Source: Erodium maritimum
Taxonomy: Eukaryota; Streptophyta; Magnoliopsida; Geraniales; Geraniaceae
Length of the DNA: 64,000 nt
Direction: 5' to 3'
NCBI GenBank assembly: GCA_963921825.1
Contig: OY997595.1
Coordinates: 62,899,879 to 62,963,878, forward strand
Shown here: piece by piece, positions 56,480 to 64,000 of the stretch
Numbering within the stretch: the first letter of the stretch is position 1
Layout: each line of letters begins with the position of its first letter
Program-made: the position numbers and the translations under genes
Notes under the pieces: model-generated
The model's input: the letters and a program-made list of their open reading frames with translations, nothing else
Told to the model about the DNA's origin: nothing
The model's database searches: none

Positions 56480-57090
56480 CCTCAAAGATCTTCACCCTAT
56501 AGCCTCAAAGGTCCCTTCTTATAGCTATTCGATTGACTTCGACCCAATTCATATAAGATCTTTCTCTGATTCCAGTGGTGAGAATGAAACCCTAACTCAA
56601 ATTCACGATATCACTGATACACTTACTTGTTTATTTTGAGTAAGGATATATTCCCTGAGATGCACGTAAATAGTACACGCGTCGATCCTGCTTATTTTAC
56701 GGAGCATGAGATCCCCGAAAGTATACATTAATTAATTACGACTTTTTTGAATTTATATGAAACACACTTAGAAAAATTATTTTATTCCAATTTAGTAATA
56801 GTATGAGAACTTGAATAGCTTAAAAATCAAGAAAACAAATTATTTGATTGGTGCGTAATATGTCAACTGGGGTTAGTTGGAGAGAGATCGAAACATGATG
56901 TCTTAACTTACGATGGTGATTCTTTATGTATAATATTATGGTGATGATGATTAAAACAAACAAATAAATTGCTATGACTTGATCAAACAATAGTCAACAT
57001 GGTTTTAAATTTAAAAAAAATCAAGAATATGTAATGCTACGATACATTTAACTCATAGTAAAATAGTTAAATTAGTGTAAATATTTTTTT
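56480..57090 (-). repeat. Second copy of the RZ1C upstream region, without the gene
   Basis: 56530-56740 aligns with 16050-16255, just upstream of the RZ1C-like gene: TCAAATTCACGATATCAC, GAATGAAACCCTAACTC versus GAGTGAAACCCTAGCTC, ATTCCCTGAGATGCACG versus GTTCCCTGAATTGCACG, and CGATCCTGCTTATTTTACGG versus CGATCCTCCTTGTTTTTCGG. Further on, TCAAGAATATGTAAT (about 57026) matches 24530, and GTTAAATTAGTGTAAA matches 25575. So the colinearity spans the retroelements inserted upstream of RZ1C. No RZ1C exon is seen beside this copy; a Copia element occupies that side. Confidence 0.75.
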
Positions 57091-57840
57091 GAACTGTAAA
57101 CGTAACCATGTATTAGAAGAATAAAAAAATCAGACCCAAAGCGGACAACCACAATTGAAACATCAAAATACTGAATAATAGGTCCTAACATCATGTGACT
57201 AAACAGAAATAGAAACTAACAACTGAATATAAATGCTCAAATACCGAAATGCTTCATTGAGATGTTCGGAAGGTGATATTGTAATAGCGTCTGAACAAAC
57301 CAGTACAGTGAATGCAAACGGGAAGCTACAACAAAGCCGGCCCATTTCCGGAGTGGCGCCTAGGTAGACTGTATACTCCAAGGTACCAATGTGCGTCGTC
57401 CTCCCTGAAATGATAAAGTAGGGCTCCAAGAATGCGAGAATACTGGCCCCTGAGGTGATAGAAGAGTTCCGTGCAAGAACTTGGTGGTCGACCCCCCATT
57501 AGACCATGAAATCCTCAATGATCGAGGTGAGAATGCGTTATGCCCCTCGCCGATTGAACTGTCAATCCATTGGTCCATGCAGGGCCTTCTGAGACAATGT
57601 CATGCCAAAGATCGTCCAAGTACTAAAAGAAAATAGGTACAACCTATCGATGATTGAGAATCAAGTCCATACAACACATGTCCACCCTACAACCAAACAA
57701 ACGACAGTTGTGGACCGATACACTGGACGACCCTAACTCCTCTGTCATCTCCACCACCTTTCCCGTCGTCAATGGCCAAGCAATACAACGATCGAGTACT
57801 CTAGTTGTCGCTAACTTGTCCATCGCCATCGCGACCTAGA
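57091..57840 (-). mobile_element. GC-rich non-LTR element, family D, copy 1
   Basis: It follows a T-run at about 57084-57091. The segment 57250-57500 aligns with 61560-61820 of the family D copy 2: TAGCGTCTGA, GTGCGTCGTCCTCCCT, GTAGGGCTCCAA and TTCTTGGTGG-like words in the same order. Short minus-strand frames have no known domain. I found no target duplication, so the right boundary is approximate. Confidence 0.5.
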
Positions 57841-57864
57841 CCAGGTCGAACCCGAGGACGCTAA

Positions 57865-57928
57865 CCTGTTAGTGCTGACAATTAGAATAAAAAATTATTA
57901 TTTCAACCTTACTGTCAGCACTAACAGG
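57865..57928. repeat. Perfect 16-bp inverted repeat with 32-nt loop
   Basis: CCTGTTAGTGCTGACA (57865-57880) is followed after 32 AT-rich bases by its exact reverse complement (57913-57928). It lies just beyond the 3' side of the Harbinger transposase remnant and may belong to that element's end. Its function is unknown. Confidence 0.85.
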
Positions 57929-58107
57929 CAGCACCCTCCAGTGACAGCCTGTTCGTGCTGACTGTTCAATGAAAATAGTTAAACACTTTAAAACTATAAA
58001 ATACTACAATAAATAAACATTTTCAAAGAAACTAATTTAAATTGCATAAAAGTCGAAGGATTGTTACAATATGAACAAAAACAATTTGAACTAGAAAGCA
58101 AATTAAA

Positions 58108-58749
58108 CTAGAAAGCAATCGCCTTGAGAACCACAGTTGGTCTATTTCCGTGGTCCCTCATTAAATGTGAGCCCCTCAAAGCTGTCGGGCAATTCTTCCA
58201 CTTCCAGTGCATGTAGTTAAGACTGCCAAGCATTCTCGAAAATCCTCGTGCTTCATTAACCGCCAAAATGTTGCTTATATCAGCTTGTGTTGGCTTACGC
58301 CAATACGTCAGACCAAAGATAGGTACGACTCCCCTGTAAAATTTGATCACACACTTCAAAGCCGTGCTTTTGCCTATCTTCAGATACTCGTCCAGTTCAT
58401 CGGATGCAATTCCATAATACAATTGCCTAATAGCCGCGGTACATTTTTTATAAGGAGATAACGAAATCCTACCCACAACGTCTACCCGTTGCCTGAAGTA
58501 CGCATCGTGATCCTCCAATGCATGAAGAATGCGGAGGAACACAACCTTTGGCATTTTGAAACGACGACATAAATGCACCTCCTTATACACGAGGTTCGTA
58601 TTGAAGTAGTTACTCATTAAACGTTCGTTCGCAACTTCTCGGTCTTGTGCTATGTAGCTTCGCTTCCGTGGTTGAAATTCATCTATTGCGTCGTATAACA
58701 AACCCTGAACGAACTCGTTGGACATGCATTCTTCGAGTACCCCCTCCAA
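58108..58749 (-). pseudogene. Harbinger-type transposase remnant (DDE_Tnp_4 / ALP1-like)
   Basis: 213 codons on the minus strand show the plant Harbinger order: RRFKMPKVVFLRILHALE, then YFRQRVDVVGRISLSPYKKC, TAAIRQLYYGIASDELDEYL, KIGKSTALKCVIKFYRGV, YWRKPTQADI, GFSRMLGSLNYMHWKWKNCP. The position normally held by the first catalytic Asp (GSIDCMHW) is Asn here (GSLNYMHW). The frame ends soon after VVLKAIAF, so the rest of the catalytic domain is missing. A Myb-like partner gene is not visible. The element is dead. Confidence 0.85.
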
Positions 58750-60129
58750 AATGCGCTATAATTCAAACTCATTGGCACGGACATTGGTCATTTCGGTGGA
58801 AAAAAATGGAGACAAATAATTCGAATATAGGAAGAGATGATATTTGAAGTGTGTTTTCATTGGATTGAATCCTCCCTATTTATACACAATTTTAAGATAG
58901 GAAAATTAGTTTTTGTTATTTTCAAACACAAATTTAATTTTTCAAGAAGCACAATAGGCCATTTGGATTTTCTACCGTTAGCGCCAACGGTGACTGTTGA
59001 TGGTTGAGTAACCGTCAGCCCTCACCCCTAACTTGTTGACCGCTTACTCCACCGGCTCCACCCCACTCCACACCACTATCACCGCATCACTCTAACCGAC
59101 TCTCGAACGAATCAGCACCGACCTCCATTGGAGTAAATCGCCCTTCTCCTTGTACCCAGGACGATCCCGTACACGCCCTCTAGCTCGTCGACGGCTGCGC
59201 CTTAGAGCGCGCAGAGGCCAACTTACAGAAATTAATGATTTTGTCTCTTTCTTGGAATTATTGATTAGTTGTTAGTTGGCTGTCATTCAATATTGTAATT
59301 CGCCTTCTTCTATATATATTCGGATTCATGAGCATGAAATGTACCAGTCATAGTTTCATCAATTGGGTTTGGCAAATAAAGATCAGAGGCAAACTGTGGA
59401 AAACACCACAATTTTAGTCCAAAACCTCAGTAAGTTTTTCTTGTGTTTCAGTGTAATTGTATTGAGACGGTATAAATATTTGGATACTTTGTGCATACCG
59501 TTTTCTCTCTTTGATAAATATTATTCAAACTACTACATATTTTGTTGATATAAATGCATATTTAAGTGGGAAAGAAACTTTTTCTTTGGTGAAGTCTTCC
59601 GTTTAAGAATTTCACTTAAATAGACATTCCCGATGACACGAGTTGGGTATTGTCTATGGATCGGTTTACTGAACCCGGACTTTTAGTTTTCTGATGACAG
59701 TATCCGGCACTGCCGCCAATAGGAATCTCAACACCGGCCGGATTTCCAGCAGGTTACCTGACCGTCCCTACATGCCATCATTAATTTTTCCATCGGGAGA
59801 AACTTTTCGGTTGGTGAGATTAGAGGGGAGGATGCATCAACGTAATTCACTGATAAATCACCGACAGTTCCTTAGAAAATATGTGGAGGAAGAAAAAATG
59901 GGGTGAGCTAATAGTACTCCACCCAACTCGGTAGGTGTTGGGGGGTTAGACCATTCATGGTGGGAGGTCTCGTTTCACCGTCGCATCAGTAAAATAGTAA
60001 CGAAAAAGTAACGTCCGTATATATTTTTCGTTTTTCTTTTTCCGTTTTTCTTTTTATGGTTTATACATTTAAAGATTGTTCGTTCTCGTCGATTCTCTCC
60101 CTCTCTCACTGTGTACGTGACCCAAGAAT
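58750..60129. other. Unassigned stretch, possible old LTR-type sequence
   Basis: 58970-59100 holds repeated words around AACGGTGACTG and GTAACCGTCAGCC that may belong to the Harbinger element's end. 59230-59560 is AT-rich with CTATATATATTCGG, a TATA-like motif. A 70-codon frame at 59694-59906 (MTVSGTAANRNLNTGRISSR) has no domain I recognise. Near 59960, TCGTTTCACCGTCGCA resembles GTCTCACCGTCGCA in family A copy 3 (about 25470). Confidence 0.35.
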
Positions 60130-60228
60130 CAGTGCTTGAGTGATGGATATCGCATCCGTCACTTAAGTGGCCAACCATGAGCAACAGATCCATTTAATCC
60201 GTTGCCCAAGCGAAATCCAACAGTAGTG
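60130..60228. mobile_element. CACTA-type terminus fragment
   Basis: Read on the minus strand from 60228 it begins CACTACTGTTGGATTTCGC. Then come subterminal words GGGCAACGGATTAAATGG and GACGGATGCGATATCC, resembling the CGGAT..ATCCG units at 47790-48410. CACTACTG-type ends are characteristic of CACTA elements. The opposite end was not found. Confidence 0.5.
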
Positions 60229-61379
60229 TGTGGTGTTCCCACCGAATGAGTGGAGTCCTCAGAATTGTCCAAGCCTAATTGACCCAAATTGGGCCTGGTC
60301 CACGCCGGCTCCCTATTATGCCGGACCTGTCCACCTCGGGCCCTTAGGCCCACTCCATAAGACCTTCGGCCCAGAGAAAGATCTTGGAGGCCCAACAATA
60401 ATGGCCCACAGACATTTCGGATCTGATCCGATCGGTTTGGGTTACCGGGCTTCGTAGGCTTCCCAATCGGGTCTGGAACCCTACCCGGCTTCACCTTCTC
60501 GCTCCACCGTCGTTTGGGAGCCATCCACGCTGTCGGCCGCACCTGCCCAGACTCCTCGACCACGACCTCCACAGGAAGCTGTTCCTTCCTCTCCCCAACG
60601 AGCACACAAGGCTTGACCTCCGCCCATATTCCACTAGTGAAACAACCACCTGTGATAGTATCAACCTCCCCCACCACTTCCATTCGACCCAGTCGGATCA
60701 GCGAGGAGAGCATGTAGGTTTGAGGCTGACTCGTTGGCACTCGACATGCCGTAGAAGGATAACGTTTCTTCGTCGGAGAGACGAGATACACCGAACTTCG
60801 TCCCGTCGCCGCTACAACTCCTCTGATTACCGGAGATTTTGAACAGTTCAAAGAAGATATTGCACATGAAAGAGAGATCGATGACCACAGATAGAAAACT
60901 GTCGTCCGTGACTCTATCCCTTCCATCACAGACGCATGGGCCGAGGTATGAGAGATTCCGCCGCAGATGTCATAGAATCGCAAAAACTCTAACAATAAGA
61001 GGGTCTACGCAAGAAAATATTCCTAACAGCATTGGTTTAGACCTGCTGAGAATGTTCCTATATATAGATTTATGTCCCGGTGAAACTTGTAGGACCCACT
61101 ACAATCGTTAAAATGATGCGAGTGACTTTCAACTACATAAATATAGGGCCAAATAACAATAAGCCTGCCACTGTTTTTCCCGGTCTATTGTGCATTGGGC
61201 AATGACTGCCGACATGTGGCAGTCTCATCAAAGCACGTGTTACAGCTCCGTGTCTTTAAGGTTTTGTTGTTATTAGGTTCAAATTTGTTGGAGTGATTAT
61301 GTTTAATCATTGAAGTTATCGGACTGATTTGTTGTTGGATAAAACTTAAATAGCTGATTTTGTTGGTGTTATTAGGTTA
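60229..61379 (-). other. GC-rich stretch of unknown origin with a long minus-strand frame
   Basis: A 278-codon minus-strand frame spans 60159-60995 (MLEFLRFYDICGGISHTS..), but its start is just past the CACTA-type end and it has no domain, knuckle or transmembrane pattern I know. Composition resembles the GC-rich 5' parts of the RT-less retroelements nearby. From 61000 to 61379 the sequence is AT-rich and empty. Confidence 0.35.
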
Positions 61380-61390
61380 AGTTTAGAGTT

Positions 61391-62893
61391 TATTTTTTGA
61401 AGATAACGAATTAACGAGTGGGTATATTATAAATTAACAGTGTTTACAGGGCGAAAAAGCTCTAAAACATCAAATATAGTGGAAATGAAATAATCAACAT
61501 AATTCGAGTTCCCACATTGGAGGATACTCTGCCAGAAAATAAAAGGTTCATAGTTTCCGACTACTTCCTAGAGACGCCTAGAGGGTGATGATGTGGTAGC
61601 GTCTGACGACACCAATACAACTAGACTAGACTGCCAGAAGCTAGGATCGAGCGAACCCGTTATTGGATGAAGATATTGGTGGACTACATACTCCCCCAGG
61701 TTGTCAGCGTGCGTCGTCCTCCCTTGACTGGTACTTGTAGGGCTCCAAAAAGCGAGATTGCTGACCTCCGAGTTGATAGGGAATACCATGCCGGTTCTTG
61801 GTGGTACCACTACCACCTTACGTCCGAAGGGGTGGTGCAATCGACCGACCCCGCTTTGGACCACTAAGGACTCATTCCGCGAGGCGGAGGTGACTAGAGC
61901 CCCCCGTCGTTGTATGTGATGCTCCATCCGACCGGGTGGAGCCCTCCGATTCCTCTTCCTCTAACTCCTTCTCCAACCGGTCAAAAAGATGAGACCCTAC
62001 CCAGTTGAGAAGCCCAGACGGGCCATCCGACCTGACCCGGTAACATTTCCCCAACTTGTCCCTAACGCGAGCTCCTTGCCAAAGACCTGCCCCGACCCGT
62101 GACCCAACTCCATCTTATAGCCCAACTTCTCGGGCCCAGCCTACAACATTCATGGTCTCCCAACCCCCTATCCCATGATAGCCCAAACCCCTCATGCCCT
62201 CTACCGAAACCCTACCGGGTTCCTTGTCAGACCGCCGCCTCCTCGTCGCCGGATTTTCAAGCCCCTCTTGCTGGCCATTTTGTACCTCTAAAGACAGCGC
62301 CACCGGATTTGTCAGACGTCTGGTGTGTCGATCCTCTGACTCTATCTCGTACAACAGAATTTTCCTCCTCAGGTATCTGGTTATCGGAGATCCCGACCTT
62401 GGCGAGAACTCCGGCATCCTCTCCCCCATATTGTGTCTCCTCTCTGATCCTCCTTGTTCCAAATCTGCATCGTTTGCCGATGAGAATACGGGAGGATATC
62501 GAGGACTTTCATGAGGCAGCCGAGACGCCGGAGGTGGGAAAGTCTCCGTCCGTGGTCCATCCTCGCCGCTCAGTTGATGGTTGTTGCCGGTGTTAGAGTC
62601 GTTCCTCCTTGTCGCCGCTTCCTTGAGATCACAAATCCAATCCGGGAGAGAGATGGAGCGTTTAGGGTTAATCGTCGTTGTTTCTACACCCCTTGAGTCT
62701 ACATCTGCATCAGTTGTCGTCGTCGCCACGAGACCGAGGAGAACAAGCAGCAAAGTCACCGGAACAATCCAAACAATCAAGCAGCGGCGAAAATAGGGAA
62801 AAAGAAACCTAGCCGCCGCCGTGCTCTCCATATTTTTTTATGTTTTTTTTACAGTAGGCTAATCCGATCTGTGATTGTGTGGCTATTAAAAAT
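61391..62893 (-). mobile_element. GC-rich non-LTR element, family D, copy 2, with 11-bp target duplication
   Basis: AGTTTAGAGTT occurs at 61380-61390 and 62894-62904, and a T-run begins at 61394, so the insertion is minus-oriented with a poly(A) tail. Length is 1.5 kb. An open frame starts only about 60 nt from its 5' end. No endonuclease or reverse transcriptase is present. 61560-61870 is shared with copy 1. Confidence 0.72.
62115..62831 (-). CDS. Hypothetical 238-codon frame of the family D element
   Basis: It starts MESTAAARFLFPYFRRC near the element's 5' end. Residues about 18-40 (LIVWIVPVTLLLVLLGLVAT) form one strongly hydrophobic segment after an Arg-rich stretch, which could be a signal anchor. 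The remainder is hydrophilic, Arg/Glu/Ser-rich and without known motifs. The plus strand is also open over much of this span, so coding is unproven. It may be a captured host-gene start or a composition artefact. I do not recognise it. Confidence 0.35.
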   Translation of the reverse strand: MESTAAARFLFPYFRRCLIVWIVPVTLLLVLLGLVATTTTDADVDSRGVETTTINPKRSISLPDWICDLKEAATRRNDSNTGNNHQLSGEDGPRTETFPPPASRLPHESPRYPPVFSSANDADLEQGGSERRHNMGERMPEFSPRSGSPITRYLRRKILLYEIESEDRHTRRLTNPVALSLEVQNGQQEGLENPATRRRRSDKEPGRVSVEGMRGLGYHGIGGWETMNVVGWAREVGL

Positions 62894-63019
62894 AGTTTAG
62901 AGTTGATTTGGCTTAATTAAGATGATAAAATGTTACACATAGACACATAAATATAAAGAAAAGTATACATAATTTTTATTTAAGATAACTTAATTATCAA
63001 ATTCACTTAAGAAATATAA

Positions 63020-64000
63020 TTATCAAAAAGCTTCTTGAACCACCCTACCACATTCCGGGTCTCTGTTCCAAGCTTCCTTATATTTGAAGGACTTGGCCCT
63101 TCAATATCTATGCCCTAACGTACATCTGAGCACTATGGGGACGTGGTCCGAAGAGGACAACCCCTCATGTTCTAATACTGCCTCAGGGTACAAGTTATCC
63201 AATTCCTTGTTTACCACCTCCCACTCCAACTGGACTTTCATCTGGTTAGGACCTCGTCTCCCATGTGTACCAGTATCCCTGAATCTTCATATCCCGTAGC
63301 CCCCCGTCCCTCAGACCATATCCGAATCCCTTTTGCAGTCGTACAACGTACGGGGCACCTCCACTTTTATCATCATCTGTCAACACATTATTAAAATATC
63401 ATATTACCATCAAAGGAAGGTCAGTTCTTCTAACCAATCTTCGGATCACGTTCCATGTCTCACATCTCTTCTCCCACCTTGGCTCTCCATATAGCCCTAT
63501 AATCCGAACTCTACGCGCCTCTGGTGAATTTAGCACCATGCCTATATGCCTTGAGGAATAAGTCTGTAGTTCTCTATTATCTCTTTCCTTCCAAAATATG
63601 GCCAAACCTCCACTACAATCATTACTATCCACTCAAAACGCCCCTCCCATTCGAATGCTTCCTTTTACATCTTCAATTGTTTCTTTCCGTACTTTAGTCT
63701 CCGATAAGGAAACAATATCAGGTTTCTTTTGAGAAACAAGCTCGATTAAGAACCGTTGGGTCCATGGGTTCCCAAGCCTCCAGCGGGGTTTCTTAGCAAC
63801 ACTTTCCAGAACTTTCATTGAGTCCTCCTGTGTTCCAAGGATAGGTGTCCCAAAATCCAACATCTGGTCAATAAACGTCATGTTCCTCTTCTTTAATACT
63901 GATTCATGTACTGCAGACTCCACGGGACCCCGTTCTCCATGTTGCACTCTTCTAAACCGCCTTGTCCCTCCATCACTGGACACACTAATCGAGCTTAGGG
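63020..64000 (-). pseudogene. L1 LINE ORF2 endonuclease fragment, 5' end outside the window
   Basis: The minus strand gives NPWTQRFLIELVSQKKPDIV, SLSETKVRKETIEDVKG, a TGA stop at about 63633, then DSNDCSGGLAIFWKERD, VRIIGLYGEPRW and DLPLMVI. A short deletion follows where GDFN is expected, and the frame resumes out of phase with NNVLTDDDKSGG, GLRDGGLRDMKIQGYWYTWE and SDHVPIV-like text, ending near WNRDPECG at about 63030. It is a distinct family from the LINE at 34-43 kb. Everything after the endonuclease is missing, replaced by AT-rich sequence. Confidence 0.82.

Overview
This window reads as plant nuclear DNA, most likely from a eudicot. The evidence is spliced plant genes with GT..AG introns, plant-type LTR retrotransposons primed from initiator tRNA-Met, plant L1 LINEs, and hAT, Harbinger, Mutator-like and CACTA remnants. 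I cannot name the species. Only three ordinary host genes are visible: a 3'-truncated nodulin-like/NFD4-like MFS transporter (1-1478, minus), an RZ1C-like glycine-rich RNA-binding protein with RRM and CCHC knuckle (13839-15893, minus, two coding exons), and a 12-exon heparan-alpha-glucosaminide N-acetyltransferase-like membrane protein (28640-33499, plus). Nearly everything else is transposable-element sequence, much of it nested.

Region by region. 1.5-8.4 kb: a Harbinger-like MITE, a decayed fragment of the neighbouring MFS gene, two minus-strand copies of one non-LTR family (the second split by a broken hAT transposon), and a GC-rich retroelement. 8.4-13.3 kb: a long-terminal-inverted-repeat Mutator-like element whose interior holds a second such element, a poly(A)-type retroelement with an 18-bp target duplication, and a MITE. 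13.5-25.6 kb: the RZ1C gene, with its upstream region opened by three non-LTR insertions, two of which carry nested 2.9-3.2 kb solo LTRs. 28.6-33.5 kb: the acetyltransferase gene, with a Mutator-like MITE in intron 4 and an hAT-like element plus a MITE in intron 11. 34.1-43.3 kb: a roughly full-length but dead L1 LINE interrupted by a third solo LTR of the same family. 43.3-49.9 kb: a CACTA-like relic with a deleted Copia element inside its exon, a tandem-repeat array, a TRIM, a 25-nt piece identical to the acetyltransferase gene, and a Mutator-like MITE. 50.2-56.4 kb: a complete Copia element with an unbroken 1352-codon polyprotein and near-identical LTRs. 56.4-64 kb: a second, gene-less copy of the RZ1C upstream region, GC-rich non-LTR elements, a broken Harbinger transposase, a CACTA-type terminus and an L1 endonuclease fragment.

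The most useful signal is the order of insertions. Target-site duplications allow many insertions to be removed on paper, and the RZ1C upstream region then becomes colinear with the copy at 56.5-57.1 kb. Three other signals deserve a second look. Four long-TIR elements beginning GGG share an internal word order although their termini differ. Three solo LTRs keep a hairpin about 300 nt from the same end. A family of GC-rich, poly(A)-tailed elements lacks any reverse transcriptase. I did not find a clearly novel multi-gene system; the novelty is in element structure and genome history. All alignments were made by eye.
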